Assembly (NCBI RefSeq): GCF_019320115.1
Contig: NC_089583.1
Span: 76,401,368-76,465,367 of the forward strand
DNA: 64,000 bases
DNA from: Miscanthus floridulus
Lineage: Eukaryota; Streptophyta; Magnoliopsida; Poales; Poaceae
Direction: 5' to 3'
In this document: piece after piece, positions 35,542 to 47,517 of the stretch
Position numbering within the stretch: the stretch's first letter is position 1
Layout of the letters: every line of letters starts with the position of its first letter
Notes under the pieces: model-generated
Seen by the model: only the letters and a program-made list of their open reading frames with translations
The model's database searches: none
Told to the model about the DNA's origin: nothing
Position numbers and translations under genes: made by a program

Positions 35542-37439
35542 ATCTTGTCCTGAGATTCAAAACAAGAATCAGAAAGGAGAAAATGCAATTACACTTCACA
35601 GATCTGAAATTACACGGAAGGTTACACGACGTCAACACTAAACCACGTAGGGATTTAGAGATACATGGTTAAGAGAAACCTAGTACAACCAAGGCTTAAT
35701 CCAAAAGTTGAGATAGATGAGGACAATGGAGAAACAACAAGAAAATCATTATCCAAAACGTGGCGTATGTCCAACAGATCTAGAAATAGGAGACTGAGAA
35801 CTCAAACATCATGAACCCTAAGAGCAAACTAACCAGAGATGGACTTGAACACCTTTGACAAAAAATTTAGATCTCTTCTTCTTCTTAGATTACACAATCA
35901 CCTCTAACTAGTGACCCTAGTTCCACGAATGGTGACTAGATCTTGTAGTTGTGCTTTGGATTTGAGGGGATGAGGATGAAGGAGGAGAGCAAGGGCCAAG
36001 GGCATTTTATAGTGGTGAATGGAGGTGGTGGTGCAGCACACCAGGAAGTGCAGGTGGAGTGGAAAGGAAACACTGATGGTCATGAGGTGGGGAGAGCATC
36101 AGCCCTGGTGCGGTCCCTACACGAGCTTGAGTGGAGGGAAGGAAAAGGAGAGGAGAGGGGGTTCGCTCGATGAGGGAGGTGTGCGGGCGGTCGTGTCTCC
36201 AAAAGAGGAAAACAGGATGGGGGTCCGGTATGGGGATGAGGGCAAGGATCAAGAGCCGATAGGATGTCAGGAAAAAGGGAAACACACAACGCACGAGTAT
36301 GGTGGATGCGGCATAATACCATGGTTACACAAGAATGGGGTACTAGTGGACCCTAACACTGACGGCGTCCACAAGGCACGCGACAGTAGTGACTGGTGTG
36401 CATAGCATGGTCAAGCTAGAAACAGGGCTTAGGGCATGACATCCACTCAGGCTTTTCCAATCACTCCCTACTACCCGAGGGCTAACTTTTCCTTGTTGCT
36501 TTTCTTTTCCTTCCCTTCCCTGACCATAATATGCGCCAACCTTTGTATGAACTGAGATCACGATATATGTGCTTTCTCCAAAACCACATTCTCTTATTTA
36601 CTTTGAGGGAACACTATTTCATCAACCCATTGTGGATTTCCTGCTCAAACACCTGAATATTTCTAAGAAGAATATTTTGTATCAAGTGTAGTACGGTGGT
36701 GTAACTTGGTAAAGGTGCTTGGTCAACAACCTCGATACTAGCGCATGCCGAGCAGCGTTACCATGTGGCAGCTGTTCCATAGGGGCCCTCAGTTTCGTAG
36801 TGGCACCATAAGTTATTAACCAGGCAACTATTACCAACTTACATGCAATGAAGGCGGTGGGGTCATAGACCACAGAATCAGAGGAGTATTGCAAAGGAAG
36901 ATTCAGACAACAAGGGTTCCTTTCACAATAAGAGACAAGGAATTGAAATCCTATAATAGATTTGATTTAAAGAGATTCAAATATTCTACTGGGACATCCG
37001 TAATTAGTTGATACAGTGCCATCTGTTATCCAATCATGGCTAATCTACTAGCATCTGAATAGCAACTTCTCTTGTAACCCACTTAACATCGTCCTTGAAA
37101 ACCCTAAGCACGCCTATGAGACCTAAGGGTAGATGGACGCAATAAACATAACAAAATAAAGAAAATGCACATTCCAAACGTCCTTATACTGGTACAATAT
37201 ACATGCACTCACTCTCCCATTCTCGACACATCGTTCACCTTCCTTATGATCAAACGATCTCAACAACTACGGACAAAATACAATGGAAAGATTACACTAT
37301 AGGAGGGCAGCGACGAAAGGCATGACTAACTATGGGTACATCTTCCTAAGGCAACTAATCTACTTGTTGGACCACACATCTTCATTCCTGAGCTCGGCGA
37401 ATTCTTTTACCGCCCTGGCTATGGATCTGCCTCCTCTCT
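35541..37439 (-). other. Non-coding 3' part of the Gypsy internal region
   Basis: No retroviral-type domain is visible. On the minus strand, CACCACTATAAAATGCCC at about 36019-36002 looks like a TATA box followed by a CT-rich leader, which might be an internal promoter or part of another insertion. The frames at 35949-36405 are not recognised. Confidence 0.4.
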
Positions 37440-37843
37440 AGGTAGTGGCTGAGTGAGGGGAAGCAAGGGCTCTACTTCTGATACCTTCAAGGGTGGAGGT
37501 GCTGGCGGTACTACAACACTAGTTCTCATTCTTTTCAGCGGGTGGATAGGGATTCCCTCCAAGATCAAGGGATTCTACCTTTCAGCGGCTAGCATCCTAT
37601 GCTTGGCCCTAGTGACAAGGTAGGCCTCTCCCAGCAAATGGGCATGCTGATCTTTGGCCTCCTTTAGGGCTTCCGACATGGCAGTCTCACGATTCTCTAT
37701 GGCTGCCACACTGGCATGTGCTTTAGCAAGTTGCACCTGGAGCATCCTAGAGAAGATCTCAGCTTCCTCGGCTCACCGAAGGCACTTCCTTAGCTCTGAG
37801 GCTTGCCGGTCATACTGCTCATCTAGGGCAAACAGGTACATGG
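37440..37843 (-). pseudogene. C-terminal coiled-coil part of the Gypsy internal ORF
   Basis: Minus-strand translation gives MYLFALDEQYDRQASELRKC, a stop, then a heptad-like alternation of Leu, Ala and charged residues (LQVQLAKAHASVAAIENRET...), i.e. a coiled coil. It is the direct continuation of the frame that ends at 41791: LTM on one side and MYLF on the other, with the CCATG duplication made by the LTR between them. The function of the protein is unknown to me. Confidence 0.55.
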
Positions 37844-40800
37844 TGTAACACCCTCGGTGTTACCGCTTAAACAACTTGCTAAACTATGTCATGAGCATCA
37901 TGTTTTTATGATAATGCATGTGATAAAGTGTGTAGATCAATTTCCGTAACTCAAAATGATCAATAAAAATGCTAAACAAAAGTTGATTCGATAGTTCATG
38001 CATATCAAGTAGGGTTTGAAACTAATTTTTATTGAACAAAAACACTATAGAACATGTATGTGACACTTAAATAAAGTTTGAAGTACAAACTTTGTAGATG
38101 ACAATGAAATACTTGATGTAGAAAAATAATGTTACTAGTTGGTATTTCTAATAGTCTAGAAACGGAACTTGAAAACAAATCCAACTCAAAAACTTAGAAA
38201 TTTCCAAGTTAGTCAACAGCTAGACATCGCTATGTTTAGCAATTTATTGTGAGAGATTGGGTTAAAGGGTGGTGTAGTGTTATAGCTCGATTTGGTAGTC
38301 TCATGCGCCATCTTGAGCATGGTGAAGATGGTTTAGGTCCTGAAGCAACCATTTAGTTTTTATGGGCGCTTTAAAATTCATGCACGACACAGTTTCGGGC
38401 TAGTTGGTTGCGTGGCCATGATCAACGCGCTCGGGCGCTCGGCATCGCCATGTTGGTCACGCGTGCATGCGCTGCCACGCATGGCCGGCCGTGGCCACCT
38501 CTGGCCTGGCTATGGCTCGGCTGCTGCTGGCCCTGTTGCGTGGAGCCGCCGCTGCTGTCGCCTGCCCCGGCCGGCGCCGCAACAGAGCCGCTGCCGTCAC
38601 GTCCACACTATAGCCTCATGTCGTGATGCTGTGCTACGCTACCGCTCGCCTTGTCCTAGCATGCACATGGGCTATCTTGGCTGCCTAATGGTCGCCTCTC
38701 CATAATGGTGCTGTGGCCGCATTGTTGTGTAGCGGGTGCGCAGACACCGCCTTAGGTCTAGTCGGCCACGTCCCGCTAGGGCGAGGACGAGCCGAGCCCA
38801 CCAGCCACGTCTGTCTCTATTTCTCCCTCTATTGCCGCCATCAAGCCACGCCATTATATTCGTTAGGGAGAGATCACATTAGGCAGATTCGTCGCGTTGC
38901 TGGCTCCGTCATATAGTTGCCTAGCCGGCTATCCCCACCCTACCTTGATTGGTGCCTAGCTGAGCTCCAATTTTGGGGTTTTGCTCCCACCATCGCGCCA
39001 TTAAGGTCTAGCCCGCCTCATCGTGGCCAGCTCCGACCTTGCCATCTCGTGTCGAATTGACCACACTACTAGCCGCGCCTAGAACCCCTCTTCGTTGCGT
39101 GCATGCTAGTTGTAGCCCTAGTGCTGCCTCCATGCCGCTGACATAGACATGTCACTATGGTTCACCGTTGAGCTCGCCACGCGCACGTGGCAGACTTGCT
39201 CGGGGTGTCTCCGGCCAGGACATCGCCATGGGTAGGATCGTGGTGCGTCACTGATGCTTACCCATCACCTCTATTGTCTGTTGTATGTTGTGGCTCACCG
39301 GAATGCCATCGCCATTGCCGTAGGGTGCCCGCCATCATGGAGAGGTTCTTCTATGGCGTCCCGGCTCGTGCAACCACCGCCCATCGCCTCAGTCGACTCC
39401 TTGGTGAGATTCGGCCTCTTAGCTAGGTTACCATGGGTTCTAGGTGGCTGATGCTGTCGCTAGTGCCACCGCTCTTCGCTCACAGCATGCGGGGGAGGCC
39501 AAGGACCATTCTGTTGTAAAGAGGAGAGAGTAGAAGGGTCTTTTTGCATAGGTGCTGTCTTTAGAAATAGTAACATGGACTGTAGGTTGTTTTGTTCATA
39601 GTCTAGGAGTGCTTTTGCTAATATGCCAGCACGCGTGGGATTCCCCGCAGCGGGTCGCCTCGTGATGTAGGCCGGCCTTGCGTGGGCCACCGCACGCTCG
39701 CACGCACACTGCGTCTCGTGGGCCACACATGTGGGCCACATGAGAGAATACATTTTTCTTTTTTCATAAGGAATTAGAAATAGTTTTCTAATATAATTTT
39801 TGAGCTGATCTTTGGTAAATCATATAAAATCATGTAGGTATCCAAAAATTGTGAAACCAATTTTGTTAGGTTTTGAAAATTGTGCTCTATCTGTTAGTGT
39901 ATTTGGTTTATATATGTGCTTGTTGATATTAGGAGCTATGAAATCATTTGAGAGTGCTTAATATTATTAGGTTAAATATTGTAGGAATTTTTATGGTAAA
40001 TTGGTGATGGCTTTAACCCTAAAATTTTTATAGTAGCTTCATTGTATTATTATATGCTCACTATAATTTTTGTAGCCCTAAAATAGGCTATTTAGTATGG
40101 TAGCTAAATAGCCATTAAGGCTAAATGAATATTGACATGATATTGGTTTATAAAAATTAAGCACTTGTAGGGTGAGCTTGAAATCTATTTAGTAGAGATA
40201 ATGATTAGCTTAGTACCTTAGTCATTAGAGCTAGCTTAGTAGCTTAGCATGTGTATTCTTATTTTAAGAGTTGTTGTTGCCAAAATACTAAGTGTTGCAT
40301 CATCATTACATGCATGTAGAGAACGAGTTGGTGGAGTTCGTGACCGCCAGAGAATAGTAGTATGAGGAGGTGATCGAGGAGTACAAGGAGGAGGTCCTCA
40401 TGTAGGAGGAGGTCCTAGAACTATCACTGACTGACTTAGCTGATAATCCACCTGCCTAAGGCAAGCCCCGGTGCATAACCCTTATTTTGAATAATCATGT
40501 GATATATATGTGTGATGTGCATTTACGTTACAAGATTTATATTGAAACTACATGCATAGATAAACCTATCTATGAGTCCTACTAGCATAGATCGAGTAGC
40601 TGCTATGCTTGGACTATCGGTAGTGTGAGAAACCTGCCGTTACTCACAATAGGTGGTTATTATTATTACTCTCATGATAAAATGGTGAAAGAAAATGGAG
40701 ACCAGGCAGGGATATGGTATGGGTATTGATGGGTGTAATAGGTTGTGTCTCATGGCCAATGAGGCATAGCTTGGTTACACTGTTTCCCTATCCATGTCGG

Positions 40801-41790
40801 TTAAGGACCGTCCATTGCTATGGATTCTAGTCAGGTCACAGACTTATTATCCTGAGCACATACTTGCTTATGGGAACGGGAAGGCTCGTTGCTCTCTTAT
40901 CGTGGGTTTTGGCTCTTTCTGGACTGACTGATTGGAGGTGAGGATAGTGGAGGTCTAAGCACCACACTGAGTCTGAGACTTAGGAGTGGGGGCTTGGAGT
41001 CTAAGTTTGGATGGAGACCTTGATCCCTTGATAGGAGAGTGGTGGGTTGGTCTTACTTGTGCCTGGGGTACAAGCGGGGCATGTGTTTTGGGGTATCCAG
41101 CTAGGATACATTGGTTCATAAATCGCTATGTAATATGGTACGACTTGTCTATAATCTAGCACCGTAGTAAGAACTAGAAGATGAAAAGGGATGAAAGGAT
41201 CTGATTGCTCAACTTTTGCTTGAAAGTAGAACAGGTGGTTACATAGAATGGTTAGCTAATGAACTAATCATGACTGCTAATAAAACACATACATAAGGAT
41301 TCACTACTAGTAATGCTTTTCGCAAAAAGGAAACCCAGCAACCATAAAGCTTATCATATCCTTTGGAGTCGGGAAATTATTCCCACTAGTCAGGTAAGTT
41401 TTGCGAGTATATTGTGTACTAAGGGTTTATTTACCCCTATTATAGGTGCAACTTGAGGAGTGACTATTGTGTGGAGGATTCTTCTGGTGGGCATAGATGG
41501 ATCCTTGTATCTTATCGTTAGATGTTTATTTCAATTCCACTGTTTAAATTCCGCACTCTGAACTTGGTATTGTAATAATATATTTCCAAGAACTCCGGTT
41601 GTATGAAATGGACTAAGTATTGTAAGCTCATTCTCATTATTGGATCCTAGGTGAAAAATGTGGATTGTTTGAGTTCTCCCTTGGGGTGTGCTCAATGGGA
41701 TCGTCCGATGTAACTTACTTTCGGGGTGCTTAGCATCTAGTGGAAGACAAGCGCCTCCGGAAGCGTGCTATTTTGGGCGGTTCTGCCACA
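37844..41790 (+). mobile_element. Solo Gypsy LTR nested in the internal ORF (TSD CATGG)
   Basis: 3947 bp, TGTAACACCC...TGCCACA, with CATGG on both sides (37839-37843 and 41791-41795). It is the same family as the solo LTR at 885-4848, and related to the LTRs of the element that it entered but in opposite orientation. Removing it restores a continuous minus-strand reading frame across the site. Confidence 0.88.
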
Positions 41791-41867
41791 CATGGTCAAC
41801 TACACCATGGTTGGACTGTCTTCTTGTGCATCCTACCCTTGCAAGGCCTCCATGTGAGCCCTCCATA

Positions 41868-42782
41868 CCTGATGGAGATGGGGATCCTGATCTTCCATCA
41901 GGTGATGGTAACTATCGTTGTGGTGGAGAATGACACACCAATCCGGCTTCAGATCAAAAGATCAAACCCTGCAATCTTAGCACCATAGCTCCTCTAGTTA
42001 TCAACCAAGTCACGGACCAGGTTGACCTTGCCAAGAAGGCTAATCCTTGTCTGCGCAATGAAGAACACAAGCAAGAACAAGAAAGAACACAACCAAATTG
42101 CAGATAAATGATTATCTCACGAAGTTGGGGTCTCACAAACCGATGAACGGCGAAACTGTTCTTGATAGAATAATCTAAGCAAAACCTGAACCCTAATGGA
42201 GGGGCGGCGGCTGTTTATGAAGACTCTAGGGTCATGCAAGACCCCTGGATGCACCCCTAATGGGCCCAAACTCGATACATGGTCCAACGGACCAAAAGAC
42301 GGTGTCGTAGCACCCTAGCAGATTCTGGACTCTGACTTATTTCGACGATTCCCATTGATTCTGAATAGATTTTGACATGAAACCACTTGGATTGGCTTCC
42401 TTATCAAATTAGCTTTCTATCCATATGTGGATCATCGAAAACAGAGTCTAGATGCGTCCTGGGTGACTAGTTTAAGGCAGACTGATCCTGGAGGCCGAGG
42501 TAGACTTGAATTCATATTGGACTGGGCCTTCGGCTTGTGTTGGACGTCCTTGCTGGTCATCATCACCTCCACCACTTCCTCTAAGTCTTTCATGACCCTC
42601 TCCAATGTTCCTAAGTAAGATAACATCATTAGGTAGTAGTCTATTCTCAAAAGTATGAAAAGTATCGCTTAAGAACAAGCTCACCTCTAAATTGAGTTGT
42701 CGCTTTCGAGCCGGGTCATTGGACCTTGCATGACGGTTGGAGGATCAGTGGGTACCTCTGAAGAAGTGATGTCCTCATCAAT
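41868..42782 (-). mobile_element. Extra segment in copy B: Gypsy polyprotein tail plus LTR-like DNA
   Basis: Absent from copy A, where CCCTCCATACC is joined directly to the sequence before ATTCTTTTCC. The edges are TGATGGAGAT and ATATCCATCA, an inverted TG...CA pair. The minus strand encodes MDIDEDITSS...MQGPMTR, and, in a shifted frame, SLFLSDTFHTFENRLLPNDV. I recall this type of sequence from the C-terminal tails of grass Gypsy polyproteins. An AT-rich, LTR-like stretch follows to 41868. Whether it was inserted into B or deleted from A cannot be settled here. Confidence 0.45.
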
Positions 42783-42787
42783 ATCCA

Positions 42788-43492
42788 TCAATTCTTTTCC
42801 AAAGGTGGAAAGAACCTCATAGGGGTACGAGCAATGGGCTCTTCATAGATCTGATAAAGGTGCCGCAAGGCTTTGCAGGCCATAACTTGGTAGGTGTCGA
42901 CGAAGCAAAACCCGGTTGCTGTCACATTCCAGGCTTCAGTGATGTCGGAAAACTCCTCACTCTTTCCAATATATATGGTAACTTCACACTGCTTAGTGCC
43001 ATGCTTTTCATGCTCATGACCCTCATACTTAGGACGATCTTTGACCCCAAGTTTTTGTAGGGTGGCATACATGATTTTGGGAAAACCCTTAGTGTTCAGG
43101 CAGTAACTGCTAACCCAGGCTCCTGCCATCCCTGGTGGGTGGTTGCAAGGGAGGATTGAGTGAAAAGCTTGCTCAAAAGGAAAAGCTCGGCGAGATGGAG
43201 TGCACCGACTGGGGTACCAATGGCTACGCCAGACCCTGCTTATAATGGCAGATCGGTCAGTGGTCCTGGTGCAGTCCACCTTTAGTTCCTGCGCAGGGCC
43301 ACTACAAATGAATCGACCAAATATTTCACACACTTGAGGCGAGCGATGTCCAAGGCCATTAATGACTAGTATGGCTGTAGGGCAAGGATCCGACAAGAGC
43401 GTAGAAAGGAGTACGGGGAGACATGGGTCATGACAGGCATGAACCATAGGTGAACGCGAAGCATGAAGCCATAGTTCAGCAGTAATTCCCAA
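42788..43492 (-). pseudogene. Conserved ORF of the Gypsy internal region (copy B, 234 codons open)
   Basis: The frame lies about 300 bp downstream of the primer-binding site. It includes GRFICSGPAQELKVDCTRTT, WRSHWYPSRCTPSRRAFPF, GMAGAWVSSYCL, TLQKLGVKDRPKYEG and YEEPIARTPMRFFPPLEKN. It is followed (after the extra segment and the nested LTR) by the coiled coil at 37440-37843. It has no protease, RT or integrase motif and no CCHC knuckle that I can see. Position suggests a gag substitute of a non-autonomous element. A degenerate copy is in 29862-31092. I recognise it only as a recurrent hypothetical protein of grass genomes; no function is claimed. Confidence 0.5.
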
Positions 43493-43784
43493 ACAAGGGT
43501 TGGTCAGTCGTGCATAATACGACTCACGTGACAGCTATGAAGGGCGTATCTACCAGCAATACGGTCACGACGACTAAGGCATTACTAGCGTGATTGACTT
43601 AAAGATTGTATACTATGCGAGAGTCAGTCCATCGAAGAAAACCTGGTTAAACCTATTCCAAATGCTTAACCATAACAATAGGGCTACTTATATATTTCGT
43701 AGGTAAACGCTCTAACTTTTTGCATAAATAGGTTGTCAAATTTTAGTTTAGAAAAGGATTTTGAAGCTTTATTTCCTCATTTAT

Positions 43785-43796
43785 GCTCTGATACCA
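43785..43796 (-). other. Primer-binding site (initiator tRNA-Met)
   Basis: The minus strand reads TGGTATCAGAGC, two bases inside the LTR end at 43799. This 12-mer complements the 3' end of initiator tRNA-Met, the usual primer of Gypsy elements. Confidence 0.9.
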
Positions 43797-43798
43797 CT

Positions 43799-46700
43799 TA
43801 TGGTAGAACTGCCTAATCTAATGCCTCCTAGGACTACTTGTCTTCCATTAGACACTAAGTACTCAAGAGAGGACACTAAACTATATAGTTCCATCAAGCA
43901 CACCCCAAGGGAGAACTCAAAAATCCACATTTTTCCATCAAGATCATAAATGAGAGAATAAAGCTTACAATATTCTTAAGTCATTTCTTACATCACTTTA
44001 TTATGGTACAGAATATTACCTCAATTTATTATAACAACAGAATATAACAATGTTATCAGAGTTATAGAGGAAGCAATATTAATTTAATGATATGGTGGAG
44101 CATTAACATGGTGGGCCTTTTAATACAAGATATGCTAGCAGATTTTACATCTTTTCTTATAAAAACCTTTAGTGAGGGTTATAAATAAACATACGATCGT
44201 AGCGTGAAAGGAATCCTCTCTGAGTCCACCAGAAGGTTTCCACATATAAGAGTCAGCTCTAAGTATCCTTTGATCACCTGCAACAGGAGGAATAAAACCC
44301 TGAGTACTCGATTGTACTCAGCAAGACTTACCCGATAGGAAAAAAATAAAAGACTCTAAGGATATGCAAGACTGCCTGGCTTATGGGTTGTTGCATCTAT
44401 AGGAAGCATTACTAAACGTGTGTCCTTATAGTCAATTTTATTAGTAGTCATCATTAGTTCATTAACTAACCATTCTATGTAAGCACCTATGCTACTTTCA
44501 AGCTGGTGGTGAGCAATCAGAACTATTTTATCACCTTTTAAGTTCAAGTTCTTACTACGGTGCTAGACCATAGCCAAGTTGTACCATCTCATGAAAACGG
44601 TGATTCACAAACCAATGTATCCTAGCTAGGTACCCTGAAACACACACCCCATTTGTACCCCAGGCACAAACAAGACCAACCCATTCCACTTCTGTCACGG
44701 GGTCCAGGTCCCCGTCTAAACTTGGACTCTAAGCCCCCACACTTGAGACCTAGTTTTAGTATGGTGCTTAGACCTCCACCTTTCCCCGCCTCCAATTAGT
44801 CAGTTCAGAAATAGCCGGAACCCATGACAAGAGTGTAACAAGCCTTCCTGCTCCCATAAGCAAGTCTGTGCTTAGGATAATAAGTCTATGACCTGACTAC
44901 CATCCACAGCAATGGACGGTCCTCAATCAACATAGGCGGAACAAGTGAATCTGAGCCTCGCTCGAATGCCTAACCAAGTCTAGATCCAAAGTACCATCCC
45001 CCTAGTCTACAATTATCATTCATATCTATTCCATGTGATAGTAATGTAATAACAACAATAATATCTTTTCTATCTCTCGTGAGTGACCGATAATCACTTG
45101 ACTTCTACCAAATCCTATAGTATAGTAATCTACATAATTCTGACATACTAGTAGAACTCATAGGATAAGGATACATATATAGGCAAGTGGTTTCATTCAA
45201 TTCCTTAAAACTTAACGCACAAGCATAAATTAAAGTGCAGAATAATAGGGGTTATGCACCGAGGCTTGTCTAGGTAAGATATAATCAAAAGTTAGCATTC
45301 TATCATGGTGACATAATCATCAAGGCACCATCTTTTCTGCTACTTTGGTCGACTCCATGATCCATCGCTATTCCTATTACGATACACGTGGATGCAATGT
45401 AGAGACATAATTAATCAATGGTAACACAACTCTAAAAAATATGATTACGCTCCACAAGCTAACGAGCTAGCTTAAATGACTTACGTACTAGTCTATGTAT
45501 CCATATCATCAAGTAAGGCTTCACCTCCGAAAAAATGTTCTAGTTTTAAAATCCCAAGGTATTTTGGCATTTTATTGATTAAACATATATTTTCAAACTA
45601 GGGCTCATTTAGCAACCTTAGCAAACTAATTATTATAGAGCTACAAAAATTACAGTGAGCACCTAATAATGTGCGAAATTTACTGTGAAAGTTTCAGAGC
45701 CAACACTATCACTAATTTATCACAAAAATTCCTACAAATTTATATCTTACAATATTAAGCATCTTAAATTAATTAGATAACTCCTAAAAATATTATAAAA
45801 CTATGTGAAAAAATATACTAGTAGATAGATCATGTTTTTAGAAACTTAATAAAATTAGTTTCACAATTTTTGGTTAACTACACAATTTTATATTGAATTT
45901 ACAAGTTTACCTTAGAAATTAAATTAGAAAATGCATTAGAAAAAGAAAAGGTCCGACAACAGCACCTTCTGGCCTGACAGCCCTGCACGTCGCGGTTGCA
46001 TGCGCGTCGCGGTGGCCCAGTATGGCCCAAGGCCAGGGGTGCCCACGCGCGTTGGCTATTTTGTAGAAAGGCCCTTGAGCTTTCAGAGATTAATACGACT
46101 ACTATGCGCACTATTCCTACCATATGTAACTTTACAACCAAACCCTCGGATGTTTTCGTCTTTACCACAGGGAGATCGCTAGAAACCCCACGCACGTCGG
46201 TGCTACGGCCGATGGCATAAGGCGGTTACGTCGGGCAAATTAGGCTTGCTACCATGGAATTAAGGGGCCGACCACTATCTACAGCTAAACGCGCAAGGAT
46301 GGGTGACGGTTGGGGACTCAGAGGCGCACTATCACAGGTTGCAACAGCGAGTGGCTATCCATGGCGACGGCGTAACTGTTCCGATGAACCTATGTATGCT
46401 CAAAAGAGTAGAAGTGGTAGATAAGCATCAATAGCTCACCTTGGTGTACACCCTACTAACGGTTGAAACTGGGGAGCGCTGTGGCGGTCTGGCCACGTGC
46501 GAGCCGCTAGGGTGGTGGTGCTCTAGGATGGACACTGACGCATCAACCCACCATCGTCGAGAACCCTGGCCAAAATAGCGTGAGCACCGAAGGGAGTGAG
46601 TCAAGGCAAGTTCAAGGATACGAGCAATTGAACTATTACCGCTCCAATCCTATCTCTCTCCCTAGTCCAAGGTCATGGCGGCGAACATGGCCCACAATGA

Positions 46701-47517
46701 GCTAATTGCTGAATTGTCACGGCGTAGGACTCTATCGTGGCTAGATGTGGTTGAGGCGGCTAGCTAGCCCTCCTTGCAACTTACTAACGTGAGGAGATGG
46801 GCTGAGAAACCATGGGCTAGGTGAATTTGAAAGAGGGGGGCGTGGTGCCTAGGCTGAGGCCATGTCGTGGGGGAAAAGCATGCGGATGAGCTCGAGCGGT
46901 AGGGCATGTTAAAGCAGGGCTCTAGTCGACGGTGGCAGAACGAGCTCACGCACATAGGTGATGAGACTAGGCGGCCTATCGCAACGCGCTTGAATTAGAG
47001 CAGCTAGATCCGAGCAGGGCTTGCCGGCATCGGCCAGCGGGACAGGGCGAGGTAGGGAAACGTCCATCGCCGCTGCGTCTGGCCCTTGACTCATCACGTC
47101 GGCAAGGTTCTCGCTTAAGGACTAGGTGGGGTAGGTAGGACAAGGGGCAGGGTGAGCACCACATTGACCGCATGATGCAGCTACAACCACAGCGTGGCCC
47201 AATGGCTAGCTGTGCGAGCGTGGCGCACGTGCAGCTGTGGGACTAGCCGTAGCCATCTAGGACCGGTCAACGCTAAGACGTAGGCACTGCGTGGCATCAC
47301 TTGGGTGCATGAGCTGGCCAGCGGCAGTAGCCCGGCCATGGACTAAGCCCGACGCCCACAGCGCCCACACGCACGGTGACCATGAACTTAGGCCAAGAGG
47401 TAGCAACTGGTGATGTGCACGCATTTTAAAGCAAAGCAAAAGCTGCTAACGATCACGATTGAGGTTCAACTAATTCCCCCTAACCTAAAGTCGATACTAA
47501 CACCCAACTGACGAAGC
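43799..47517 (-). repeat. 5' LTR of the Gypsy array, truncated
   Basis: Homologous to 31093-34778. It stops at GACGAAGC (47517), where Copia integrase sequence begins. The portion matching 34779-35521 is missing. Confidence 0.8.

Larger units (their letters stand above)
29451..47517 (-). mobile_element. Tandem Ty3/Gypsy (Tekay/Del-like) array: LTR-internal-LTR-internal
   Basis: On the minus strand the order is: LTR (47517-43799, lacking its first ~740 bp), primer-binding site TGGTATCAGAGC, internal region (43798-35522, interrupted), polypurine tract, complete LTR (35521-31093), a second degenerate primer-binding site, and a second partial internal region (31092-29862). The block ends inside an inverted LTR fragment (29861-29451). 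29451-34778 and 41375-47517 are therefore long direct repeats. One LTR shared by two internal regions is the product expected from unequal LTR recombination. Neither outer edge is a real element end, so both sides were trimmed after insertion. Confidence 0.75.
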
